A stretch of 58,451 nt of DNA from Deltaproteobacteria bacterium. Lineage in GTDB: Bacteria > Desulfobacterota > Desulfomonilia > UBA1062. The stretch is taken from positions 1 to 58,451 of the forward strand of contig JAHDOV010000001.1 of the NCBI GenBank assembly GCA_018434685.1. Reading direction: 5' to 3'. Positions 1-8,366 of the stretch are shown one piece after another; position 1 is the first letter of the stretch, and every line of letters starts with the position of its first letter. A program made the position numbers and the translations under genes. The notes beneath the pieces are model-generated. The model worked only from the letters and a program-made list of their open reading frames with translations. It searched no databases and had not been told where the DNA came from.

Positions 1-1845
1 CGGCTCGAAGTAGAGCTTGTCCGAGATGTCGTAGTCTGTGCTCACGGTCTCGGGGTTGGAGTTGATCATGATGCTCTCATACCCCAGTTCCCGCAGCGCA
101 AACGAGGCATGGACACAGCAGTAGTCGAACTCGATACCCTGCCCGATCCTGTTCGGGCCACCGCCTATGATAATGACCCCGGGCCTGTCCGAGTGACGCA
201 CCTCATCTTCGGTCTCGTACGTGGAGTAATAGTAGGGGGTGTAGGCCTCGAACTCGGCGGCGCACGTATCCACGGACTTGTAGACCGGGACGATCTTCTC
301 CCGGTAGCGCATATCCCTGATGGCCTGCTCGCTGGTGCGCCACAGCTGCGACAGGTATTTATCGGAGAATCCGAGCCGTTTCGCCTCATAGAGGATCCCG
401 GGGCTGATTTCACTGCGCGTCAGGAGATCCTCGAAATCGACGAGTTCCCTGATCTGGCGGAGAAACCACGGATCGATCTTCGTCATGTCATGCACGTCTT
501 CCTCGCTCACGTTCAACCGGAAGGCCTCGGCTATCCAGAACAGTCGGGAAGAATTCGGAAAGGTCAGTTTCGATACGAGGTCCTTCTTGTTTTCCACCGG
601 CGGGGGATCGAGCGGACTTCCGAGCCCGAACCGGCCGATCTCGAGGGAACGCAGAGCCTTGTTGAGTGCCTCTTTGAAGGTCCTGCCGATGGCCATGGTC
701 TCGCCCACCGATTTCATGGAGGTCGTGAGGAGATCTTCTGTCTCCGGGAATTTCTCGAAGGTCCACCGGGGGATCTTCACCACACAGTAATCGATGGTGG
801 GCTCGAAGGATGCCATGGTTTCCCGGGTGATGTCATTGGGTATCTCATCGAGGGTATAGCCCACGGCAAGCTTGGCCGCTATCTTCGCGATGGGAAATCC
901 CGTCGCCTTGGAGGCCAGGGCCGAGGAGCGGGATACCCGGGGGTTCATCTCAATGACCACGATCTCTCCGTCTTCGGGGTTGACGGCGAACTGGACATTC
1001 GAACCGCCCGTTTCCACGCCGATCTCGCGCATGATGGCGATCGATGCATTTCTCAGTCGCTGGTACTCCACATCGGTCAGTGTCTGTGCAGGGGCCACGG
1101 TGATGGAGTCGCCGGTATGCACACCCATGGGGTCCATGTTCTCGATGGAGCAGATGATCACCACGTTGTCCGCCCTGTCGCGCATGACCTCAAGCTCATA
1201 CTCTTTCCAGCCGATCACGGACTGCTCGATCATGATCTCGCCGATCATGCTCGCGTCGAGCCCTCCCCTGGCTATCCTTTCCAGGTCCTCGGGATTGTAG
1301 GCGATGCCGCCCCCGATACCCCCGAGGGTAAAAGAAGGCCGGATGATGATGGGGTATCCGATCTCCTGCGCGACCCTGAAGACATCGTCCATGTTCCGCG
1401 CAAAGCCGCTTGCCGGGACCTTCAGGCCGATACTCTCCATGGCATGGCGGAACTTCTCCCGGTCCTCGGCCTTGTGAATGACCGCAGGCGTCGCACCGAT
1501 CATCTCCACGCCGAAGCGGTCGAGAACCCCCATAGCCGCGACCTCGACAGACACATTGAGCCCGGTCTGCCCGCCCAGCGTGGGAAGGATCGCGTCAGGC
1601 CTCTCCTTCTCGATGATGCGGGCCACGACATCAGGCGTGATCGGCTCGATATAGGTCCGGTCGGCCATCTCGGGATCGGTCATGATGGTGGCGGGATTCG
1701 AGTTGATCAGGACAACCTCATACCCCTCTTCCTTCAAGGCCTTGCATGCCTGTACCCCGGAATAGTCAAACTCGCACGCCTGGGATATGACAATGGGTCC
1801 GGACCCGATGATGAGAATCTTCTTCAGATCTTCTCTCTTTGGCAT
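1..1845 (-). CDS. carB: Carbamoyl-phosphate synthase large subunit, partial (C-terminus beyond window start)
   Basis: Encodes the ammonia-dependent synthetase subunit that makes carbamoyl phosphate for pyrimidines and arginine, using ammonia delivered by CarA. The reading frame begins at ATG 1845 with [18 protein letters not shown] and remains open for 615 codons to position 1, ending at DKLYFEP, so roughly the last 450 residues of a normal ~1070-residue CarB are missing. The first ATP-grasp half is complete, with the nucleotide-binding GSGPIVIGQ-like start (here [17 protein letters not shown]), [22 protein letters not shown] and [21 protein letters not shown]. The second half starts with [20 protein letters not shown]. 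It lies 110 bp downstream of the GlmS-like gene on the same strand, so carA, the GlmS-like gene and carB are probably co-transcribed. Identification is very secure. Confidence 0.97.
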   Translation of the reverse strand, partial: MPKREDLKKILIIGSGPIVISQACEFDYSGVQACKALKEEGYEVVLINSNPATIMTDPEMADRTYIEPITPDVVARIIEKERPDAILPTLGGQTGLNVSVEVAAMGVLDRFGVEMIGATPAVIHKAEDREKFRHAMESIGLKVPASGFARNMDDVFRVAQEIGYPIIIRPSFTLGGIGGGIAYNPEDLERIARGGLDASMIGEIMIEQSVIGWKEYELEVMRDRADNVVIICSIENMDPMGVHTGDSITVAPAQTLTDVEYQRLRNASIAIMREIGVETGGSNVQFAVNPEDGEIVVIEMNPRVSRSSALASKATGFPIAKIAAKLAVGYTLDEIPNDITRETMASFEPTIDYCVVKIPRWTFEKFPETEDLLTTSMKSVGETMAIGRTFKEALNKALRSLEIGRFGLGSPLDPPPVENKKDLVSKLTFPNSSRLFWIAEAFRLNVSEEDVHDMTKIDPWFLRQIRELVDFEDLLTRSEISPGILYEAKRLGFSDKYLSQLWRTSEQAIRDMRYREKIVPVYKSVDTCAAEFEAYTPYYYSTYETEDEVRHSDRPGVIIIGGGPNRIGQGIEFDYCCVHASFALRELGYESIMINSNPETVSTDYDISDKLYFEP

Positions 1846-1955
1846 CTTATCACCTGTTCATTTCAGCTGTCGCATCGTAACGTATGGTCTGCGGCATCGA
1901 ACACCCGCACCCCTGCACCAAGCATTTCCGTGCGGCTGTATAGCACACCCACCTC

Positions 1956-4900
1956 CTACTTTGCATCCAGCGATTTCTGTATCTCCCTGGCTATGGCCTC
2001 CGTGTCCCCGCCCAGCAGGAATTTCACCGGCAGCCTTTGAAGGAATGAATCGTCCCAGGCAAGGTTGTATTCGTCTATCAGGTTGCTGATATCGTTGAAC
2101 TTGTCGCCCAGGACTTCCTTTTTCTGCTCAACGGAGAGATCTTCGCGGAAATCCACATGCAGCAGGAGAAGGTTCTCCACGATCCGTCCAGACCCGATGA
2201 GCGGGACGATGATGATGGATGCGTTATCCGACTTTCCGTCACCGGCATAAACCTCTGTGGTGCGGACGATGGTCTTCTTCGTACCCATGAGCTTCCCCGT
2301 CTCTTCCACGCGGGAATGCATCCTCTGGGCTAGGCCGTATTTCTGGATGACCCTCACCGTGGACTCATCCGTGGGCTTGCCGTCGTCGTCGAGACCGCCG
2401 ACCTCATAGAGCGTGTACCCGTTTATCTGCAGCACTGCGTCCTGGAGCCGCTTGAGCCGTACTCCCTCCCGTGCGGAGAGGTTCTCCAGGGAGAAGTGCA
2501 GGTACTCCATGGCCTCGAACAGCAGCCCCCTGGGCGCCTCGATCTTTCTGCTCGTGCCCACGGTGACGGTCTTTGCCTGGTGGCGGATTGCATCCACGGG
2601 CCGCGACAGTTCATCTATTGCCCTGCCGAGGCTTGCATCGAGCATGTCCAGCGGCGAAGACGATGCCCGTAAGACCCCGAACTCGCTCCAGAAATCTTCG
2701 ATGGGCAGTTTGCCCACTGCATATTTCAGCAGCAGTGCGATATCCGATGCGGTCTCAACGTTCATGGATGCCAGTGCCCCGGATCTCCTCCATGAATTGA
2801 ATATCGAGGAAAAGTCATCCACACTCCTAAGGAGCTCCCGGTCTTCCAGGCTTTCATAGAGCGACAGGTTCCTCTCGTCGTGATCTCTCATCACCTCGGC
2901 GATCTTCGTCCTGAACGCCTTGAACGAGCCTGCCTGGGCATCGAGGCTGCAGGCGGCGTAGTATCCCCAGATGTGCCCGGCAAGGGTATTGAGGATCACC
3001 GAGAGCGGGAACGTTGAGCGGGGCACAGACACGACCGAATCCGAGATCTTCTCGAATCGCTTCTCCCCCTGGTCGGCAATGACCACCACGCGGGCTGCAT
3101 GGGCATGGAATATGGCGACGTCCTTGACGATATCTTCCAGGACAACCTTCGGGGTTCCTGCCGAGCAGACCACGATGAGCGGCTCGGAGGAAAGATCGAT
3201 ATGTTTTTTATCCTCCACGATATCGGATGATATGGTCTTGTAACACAGCTCGCTCAGTTTTATCCTGATCTCATCGGAGGCGACCTTGTTGGTACCGCTT
3301 CCCACGACCGCCCAGTACTTCTTCTTCCTCACGAGATCCCATGCAGACTGCCGGATGGAGGCCTTCTTTTCGATCACCCTGGCCATGAGCTCCGGGGCCT
3401 TCTCGAGCTGGGTCAGTTCGAGAGCGATCCGCTCGTCGGAGAGGGTGCCCACGAGTTTCGCCAGGTACAGGGCCAGGATATACCCCGCGGTAATCTGTGA
3501 ATAAAAGGCCTTGGTGGAGGCAACGGACATCTCGATATCCCTGCCGTCGCTCGTATAGAAGACCCCGTCCACCTTGTTGGTGATGTCGGACTGTCGCCGG
3601 TTCACGATGGCCAGCAGGTGTGCCCCGCGTTCTTTCGCCATTGCGACGGCCCGGTTGGTATCGGTGGTGGTCCCTGACTGGGTGATGGCGATCACCAGGC
3701 AGTCGGACATGTCATCGTCGAGGCAGAATCCGCTCAGGTCCGAGGCCTTTCTCGCCTGTACGGCCATGCGGGTCCCCTTGAGATAAATCGAGATGGCCTC
3801 GGCCACGGCAGCGGCGGCGATAGCGGCTGTCCCCTGCCCCACGACATAGATTCTCTGTATCCGGCCGCCTGTCAGGCTCTCCCGGATCTTTCCCGGCATG
3901 ACATCGTCATCGAGGTTGAAGACCACCGATGAGCCCTGCCTGATCTGGTACTTGCCCAGCATGGTCTTCCTGACCGAGTTCGGTGCGTCAAGGATCTCCT
4001 TGATCAGGTAGTGGGGGAAATCCCCGCGATCGATGTCCCGGGTGGTTATCTGGGCGCACTGAATGTCGTTTTCGGTGAGTTCCAGGTGATGCCCGTCGTA
4101 GTAGAGGGCCTCGATCCCCCCGATCCCGGGGCCTTTGTCGTTTCTCAGGACAAAGATCTGCCCTCTCGTGTGATCGCCAGAGAGTTTGTGCTGTCTTTCA
4201 CCGTCCATCTTGATGAAACGGGGCGTCTCTTCCACGAGCCCGTATATTTCGGATGAGAACAGCAACTGGTTGTTGCTGATACCCACATATATGGACTGGC
4301 CGCTGCCTCTGAGAGCCAGGAATACCTTTCCCGGCTCCAGGTTGCTCTCCAGTGCAATGGCATGAGAACCCTCGAAATCATTGAGCGCCTTCCTGAAGGC
4401 CTCCTTGAGATCGTGCCCCTCGTAGAGGTATCGCTCCACCTGGAGCGGGATAACCTTGGTGTCGGTGGTGATGCGCGAGTCGATGAGCCACGACTCGGAC
4501 TCCAGGGAATCCTTCAGAGCGACATAATTGTCGATATCCCCGTTGAGCACGACATTGATGGTCCACGGACCCCTCCCGTAGTACGGGTAGGTCTTGTTCG
4601 CAGCGGTGAAATCCCACTGCGTCGCTGCCGATGGATCCACACAGAAGTTGTTCACGGGATGGCAGTTTGCCTCATTGATAGCACCCACCGAGGCCCATCG
4701 GGTATGTGCCAGGTACATCTCGGAATCGCTCGGGAAACTGACAACGGACCGGATGACGGGATCGGTCTCTATGGAGCCCCTGAGTCTCTTCGTATTGTCG
4801 CCCAGGTCCCCGTTGATGAGCGCTGTCTTGTACGTGAATATGAGGCTGTGCGGAGCTATATGGATACTCCTGTCCCACACATCTCCGGGCCGGCACCGCT

Positions 4901-5678
4901 TCATGAATTCTTCGTAGACCCCGTCCTGTTTGATCCTCTCCAGCACAGAGGTGAAGTCGCCGGTAGTGCCAAACGTCAATGCCACCTGAACCCCGCAGGA
5001 ATCCCTCCCGCGGACCTCCAGCCGGTCCAGCGCATTGAGGGTGAAGTTGATCCGCTGATACTTTCCGAACACCTCCTCGGACACAACGGTTGTGCCCCCG
5101 CATAGATCCAGAATCCTGACCTGGTTCCCGAGGAGGTCTACGCCGAGTCCCCAGACGATGTCCTTGAAGGTGATGAGGGATCGCGACATGGCCTCCATGT
5201 CCTTCGTTGAAAACTGCTGGGCATGCTGTTCGAAAAGGCCCTGCTCTTCGTCCATGAAGGCTTTCATATGCGATACCAGCTCTTCGAGACGATCCGCGGG
5301 CATGGTGTAGAACATCTCCCGCTGGCTTGAGGGGTCCTGTTTCAGGGAGTAGATACCCTTCTCGAAGGCCTCGAGCGCCTCGGGACACAGATAGTCCAGT
5401 GGAGCGATGTGCCCCTCGAGAATCATCCCGAAACGATTCTCCCGTATCCGGGCAGCGTAGCCGGAGAACTCTTCAAACACCTTGTTCCGGGCCGTACCGG
5501 ACGATCCCTTGATCACCAGTATCCCGGCAAGGCCGCAGCAGATCACGTCCGGCTGAACCGGGAAGAACACAAGGCAGCGGCCCGGGAGATTCCTGGGATC
5601 TCTGCCCAGGTACACCTTCCATCCCCGCATATGCGCGGCACAACGACGGAACAATCTATTCATGAGACCTCTCTTCAT
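1956..5678 (-). CDS. Giant GlmS-family glutamine amidotransferase/SIS-domain protein
   Basis: A 1240-residue relative of glucosamine-6-phosphate synthase (normally ~600). Visible core: an Ntn glutaminase with candidate nucleophile Cys47 or Cys48 (VICCGLAGILVI), RGRDSCG (224-230, matching RGYDSAG of GlmS), HTRWAS (325-330) and LNGDIDNY (378-385); the PHYLIKEI linker (~555); SIS domain 1 (~605-740) with ITQSGTTTDTN and SVASTKAFYSQ; SIS domain 2 (~785-930) with EIRIKLSELCY and EDKKHID. Unlike GlmS it has ~46 residues before the Cys, ~160 extra residues between the Cys strand and RGRDSCG, ~50 extra before HTRW, and a unique ~250-residue C-terminal region. A glutamate-synthase-like cleaved propeptide would reconcile the internal Cys. 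The start could also be Met6 (5663), which has AGAGAGG before it. It sits between carA and carB. Whether it makes glucosamine-6-phosphate, another amino sugar, or is regulatory is unknown. Confidence 0.85.
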   Translation of the reverse strand: MKRGLMNRLFRRCAAHMRGWKVYLGRDPRNLPGRCLVFFPVQPDVICCGLAGILVIKGSSGTARNKVFEEFSGYAARIRENRFGMILEGHIAPLDYLCPEALEAFEKGIYSLKQDPSSQREMFYTMPADRLEELVSHMKAFMDEEQGLFEQHAQQFSTKDMEAMSRSLITFKDIVWGLGVDLLGNQVRILDLCGGTTVVSEEVFGKYQRINFTLNALDRLEVRGRDSCGVQVALTFGTTGDFTSVLERIKQDGVYEEFMKRCRPGDVWDRSIHIAPHSLIFTYKTALINGDLGDNTKRLRGSIETDPVIRSVVSFPSDSEMYLAHTRWASVGAINEANCHPVNNFCVDPSAATQWDFTAANKTYPYYGRGPWTINVVLNGDIDNYVALKDSLESESWLIDSRITTDTKVIPLQVERYLYEGHDLKEAFRKALNDFEGSHAIALESNLEPGKVFLALRGSGQSIYVGISNNQLLFSSEIYGLVEETPRFIKMDGERQHKLSGDHTRGQIFVLRNDKGPGIGGIEALYYDGHHLELTENDIQCAQITTRDIDRGDFPHYLIKEILDAPNSVRKTMLGKYQIRQGSSVVFNLDDDVMPGKIRESLTGGRIQRIYVVGQGTAAIAAAAVAEAISIYLKGTRMAVQARKASDLSGFCLDDDMSDCLVIAITQSGTTTDTNRAVAMAKERGAHLLAIVNRRQSDITNKVDGVFYTSDGRDIEMSVASTKAFYSQITAGYILALYLAKLVGTLSDERIALELTQLEKAPELMARVIEKKASIRQSAWDLVRKKKYWAVVGSGTNKVASDEIRIKLSELCYKTISSDIVEDKKHIDLSSEPLIVVCSAGTPKVVLEDIVKDVAIFHAHAARVVVIADQGEKRFEKISDSVVSVPRSTFPLSVILNTLAGHIWGYYAACSLDAQAGSFKAFRTKIAEVMRDHDERNLSLYESLEDRELLRSVDDFSSIFNSWRRSGALASMNVETASDIALLLKYAVGKLPIEDFWSEFGVLRASSSPLDMLDASLGRAIDELSRPVDAIRHQAKTVTVGTSRKIEAPRGLLFEAMEYLHFSLENLSAREGVRLKRLQDAVLQINGYTLYEVGGLDDDGKPTDESTVRVIQKYGLAQRMHSRVEETGKLMGTKKTIVRTTEVYAGDGKSDNASIIIVPLIGSGRIVENLLLLHVDFREDLSVEQKKEVLGDKFNDISNLIDEYNLAWDDSFLQRLPVKFLLGGDTEAIAREIQKSLDAK

Positions 5679-5744
5679 CTCTCACCACCGGGCAGCGCCT
5701 CCCCTGCAGCATCCCCTGCCTTCATCTGCCGGCCAAAGAACTCA

Positions 5745-6887
5745 TCATGCCCTTGTCTGCTCTGCGCTGGTGTCCATCATCCGCATGAAATCGGCAAAGA
5801 GATAATTCGCATCCATGGGTCCGGGAGCTGCCTCGGGATGATACTGGACGCTGAATGCCCTGAGCGACGGGAAATAAAGGCCTTCCAGGGTATGATCGTT
5901 CAGGTTGATGTGGGATATACGGGTATCCTTTGGCAGCGTTTCCGTGATCACGACAAATCCATGGTTCTGGGAGGTGATCTCGATCCTGCCGGTACCCATG
6001 TTCTTTACCGGCTGGTTGACCCCGTGATGGCCGAACTTGAGCTTCTCGGTCTTTGCCCCGAGAGCCTGACCGAGTATCTGGTGACCGAGGCAGATGCCGA
6101 AGATGGGAAGCCTGCCGAGCAGCGACCTGACAGTGTCTACCGCATAGGTCACCGCTGCCGGGTCTCCGGGACCGTTTGAGAGCAGGAGACCGTCGGGGTT
6201 GAACGGCAGGATATCGTGCGGCGGCGTCCAGGCAGGCACTACAACGACTTCGCAGCCTGCATTCTCGAGATTTCTCAGGATATTGAACTTCACCCCGCAG
6301 TCGAGGACCACCACCCGATAGGGCGCAGTCTTTTCCGGGAGCCCCTCGAGAGCAACAGCCCCCCCGTTCTTCCACACATAGGCCTGAGTGCAGCTCACGT
6401 GCTGCACAAGGTCCTGTCCCTCGAGCCCGGGGAATGAACCTACCTTCTCGAGCAGCTCTTTTGTATTCCTGCTCCTGGTGGAGATGATGCCTCGCATGGC
6501 ACCACGGGTCCGGATACGGCGGGTAAGCGCCCTCGTATCGATCCCCTCGATCCCGATCTTCCCGTGTTCTTCCAGATATTCCTTGAGCGTCTTTCTGGAG
6601 CGCCAGTTGCTCGGGTGATCCATGTATTCCCGTACGACGAATCCCTCCAGGTGAATTCCGGAAGATTCCACATCCTCGTCGTTGATGCCGTAGTTCCCGA
6701 TGAGCGGATAGGTCATGACCAGGATCTGCCCCTTATACGAGGGATCGGTGAGCACCTCCTGGTACCCGGTCATGCCAGTGTTGAACACGACCTCGCCAAG
6801 CGTCTCTCCGCTGCCCGCAAAGGCATGTCCTTCAAAGTACGATCCGTCCTCCAGAACGAGCATGGCTGGTCTTTTTTCCCTGTGCAC
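5745..6887 (-). CDS. carA: Carbamoyl-phosphate synthase small (glutaminase) subunit
   Basis: Hydrolyses glutamine and channels ammonia to CarB. At 380 residues it is normal length. The N-terminal CarA domain starts LVLEDGSYFEGHAFAG and includes VVFNTGMTGYQEVLTDPSY. The C-terminal class I glutaminase carries the catalytic Cys in FGICLGHQILGQALG, the oxyanion motif LLSNGPGDP and the His/Glu pair in QYHPEAAPGP. The first Met has little upstream Shine-Dalgarno character, and a start at residue 9 (MLVLEDG) is possible. It lies 95 bp after glnA, separated by a strong hairpin, and 66 bp before the GlmS-like gene, so glutamine made by GlnA is consumed by the next two gene products. Confidence 0.96.
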   Translation of the reverse strand: MHREKRPAMLVLEDGSYFEGHAFAGSGETLGEVVFNTGMTGYQEVLTDPSYKGQILVMTYPLIGNYGINDEDVESSGIHLEGFVVREYMDHPSNWRSRKTLKEYLEEHGKIGIEGIDTRALTRRIRTRGAMRGIISTRSRNTKELLEKVGSFPGLEGQDLVQHVSCTQAYVWKNGGAVALEGLPEKTAPYRVVVLDCGVKFNILRNLENAGCEVVVVPAWTPPHDILPFNPDGLLLSNGPGDPAAVTYAVDTVRSLLGRLPIFGICLGHQILGQALGAKTEKLKFGHHGVNQPVKNMGTGRIEITSQNHGFVVITETLPKDTRISHINLNDHTLEGLYFPSLRAFSVQYHPEAAPGPMDANYLFADFMRMMDTSAEQTRA

Positions 6888-6930
6888 GAGTGAGCCCTCC
6901 CGGCCTTTTGAACTGTCCTGTGATCACACA

Positions 6931-6966
6931 CCGGCCCCGGCAGGAGACTGTCCCCTGCCGGGCCGG
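6931..6966 (-). terminator. Strong intercistronic hairpin between glnA and carA
   Basis: CCGGCCCCGGCAGG pairs with CCTGCCGGGCCGG around a 9-nt loop, about 13 pairs with one bulge. No T-tract follows on the minus strand, so it may be a leaky or Rho-independent-like attenuator, or an mRNA-stabilising element that sets carA expression below glnA. Confidence 0.5.
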
Positions 6967-6982
6967 CAATGATCGCCTATAT

Positions 6983-8314
6983 CTAAAGCACGGGCAGATA
7001 GTTGTCTATCTCAAACTTGCTTACGTGGATCCTGAACTTATCCCACTCCTTTTTCTTGTTCTCGATGAACTTGTTGAAGATGTGGTCGCCCAGGGCTTCT
7101 CTCACCAACTCGCTCTTGGACACCTCCTGGATTGCCTCGAAGAGGTTTCCCGGTAGAGACGTGATGCCGGCAACATCGCGTGCCTTCTCGTCCATCTCGA
7201 AGATATCCTGCTCGATGGGCTCGGGCAGGGGGTATTTATTCTCCATGCCCTTGAGTCCGGCTGCGATCTGTACGGCGAAGGCGAGATACGGGTTACATGC
7301 CGGGTCAGGTGCCCTGAACTCCATCCGGGTGGCCTTGGCCTTTCCGGGCTTGTACATGGGTACCCGCACCATGGCGGACCGGTTCCGGCGTGCCCAGGAG
7401 ACGTATACCGGGGCTTCGTAGCCGGGCACGAGGCGCTTGTAGGAATTCACCCACTGGTTCGTGACTGCCACGATCTCCCGTGCATGGGCGAGAATACCGG
7501 CTATGTAATGTTTGCCTTCCTTTGACAGATGATATTGGTCTGCAGCATCGAAGAATGCATTCTCATCACCCTTGAAGAGGGACTGGTGGACGTGCATGCC
7601 GCTTCCGTTCTCGCCGGACAGGGGCTTCGGCATGAAGGTAGCGTAGACACCGTGCTGCCGTGCGATCTCCTTGACCGCAGTCCGGTAGGTCATGACGGTA
7701 TCCGCCATATGGAGCGCTTCTTTAAATCTGAGGTCGATCTCATGCTGGGAGGGTGCCACCTCGTGATGGCTGTACTCCACCTGGATACCCATATTCTGGA
7801 GCGCGAAGATGGTGTCCCTGCGGATATCGGGCGCGCGGTCAATGGGCAGTCCGTCAAAGTATCCGCCCTTGTCGATGGGTTGGGGGTTGTTCTCGTCGGT
7901 GAAATAGAAATACTCCAGTTCCGGGCCGAGATAGACGGTATAGCCCTGCGCCGCAGTCTTCTTGAGGATACGCTTGAGGGCATATCTCGGGTCGCCTTCA
8001 TAGGCTGTTCCGTCAGGGTTGAGGATATCGCAGAACATCCGTGCCACCGGAAGATCGTTCGGCCGCCACGGCAGCAGCTGAAAGGTGGTTGGGTCCGCCA
8101 TGGCGATCATATCGCTCTCGTGAATACGGGCAAACCCCTCGATCGACGAACCGTCGAAGCCCATACCCTCTTCAAGGCCTTCCGGCAGTTCAGACGGGGT
8201 TATACTGAAGCTTTTGAGCCTGCCGAGTACATCGGTGAACCAGAACTGGATGAAACTCACCTTATGCTCCTGCACTGCCTTGAGAACATCCTGTTTTGTC
8301 TTACAATCTAACAT
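6983..8314 (-). CDS. glnA: Glutamine synthetase, type I (alpha subtype)
   Basis: Makes glutamine from glutamate, ammonia and ATP in the cytoplasm. The 443-residue protein has the GSI signatures: FDGSSIEGF latch region, GPELEYFYF, HHEVAPSQHEID, NGSGMHVHQSL (ATP/metal site) and RRNRSAMVRVP. Near the C-terminus, where GSI-beta enzymes have the adenylylated Tyr loop (NLYDLPPEE), this protein reads MDEKARDVAGITSLPGNL, with no such Tyr. That points to the GSI-alpha form, controlled by feedback or protein inhibitors rather than GlnE. A good ribosome site (GGAGGCATGAG) precedes ATG 8314. It is the fourth gene of the glutamate synthase transcript, 52 bp behind the GltD-like gene, so the GS-GOGAT cycle is encoded as one unit. 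Confidence 0.97.
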   Translation of the reverse strand: MLDCKTKQDVLKAVQEHKVSFIQFWFTDVLGRLKSFSITPSELPEGLEEGMGFDGSSIEGFARIHESDMIAMADPTTFQLLPWRPNDLPVARMFCDILNPDGTAYEGDPRYALKRILKKTAAQGYTVYLGPELEYFYFTDENNPQPIDKGGYFDGLPIDRAPDIRRDTIFALQNMGIQVEYSHHEVAPSQHEIDLRFKEALHMADTVMTYRTAVKEIARQHGVYATFMPKPLSGENGSGMHVHQSLFKGDENAFFDAADQYHLSKEGKHYIAGILAHAREIVAVTNQWVNSYKRLVPGYEAPVYVSWARRNRSAMVRVPMYKPGKAKATRMEFRAPDPACNPYLAFAVQIAAGLKGMENKYPLPEPIEQDIFEMDEKARDVAGITSLPGNLFEAIQEVSKSELVREALGDHIFNKFIENKKKEWDKFRIHVSKFEIDNYLPVL

Positions 8315-8366
8315 CTCATGCCTCCATTTTTTTATTTATCCCCTGGTGTTTCTTCCCGGGAAAAAG

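Noticed and set aside
109-2040. A 643-codon plus-strand open frame across the carB region
   Set aside because: It lies antisense to a clear CarB and only reflects the codon bias of that gene; no ribosome site or family signature.
5658-5678. A glmS-type ribozyme or riboswitch upstream of the GlmS-like gene
   Set aside because: Only 66 bp separate it from carA, too short for the ribozyme, and no such fold was seen.
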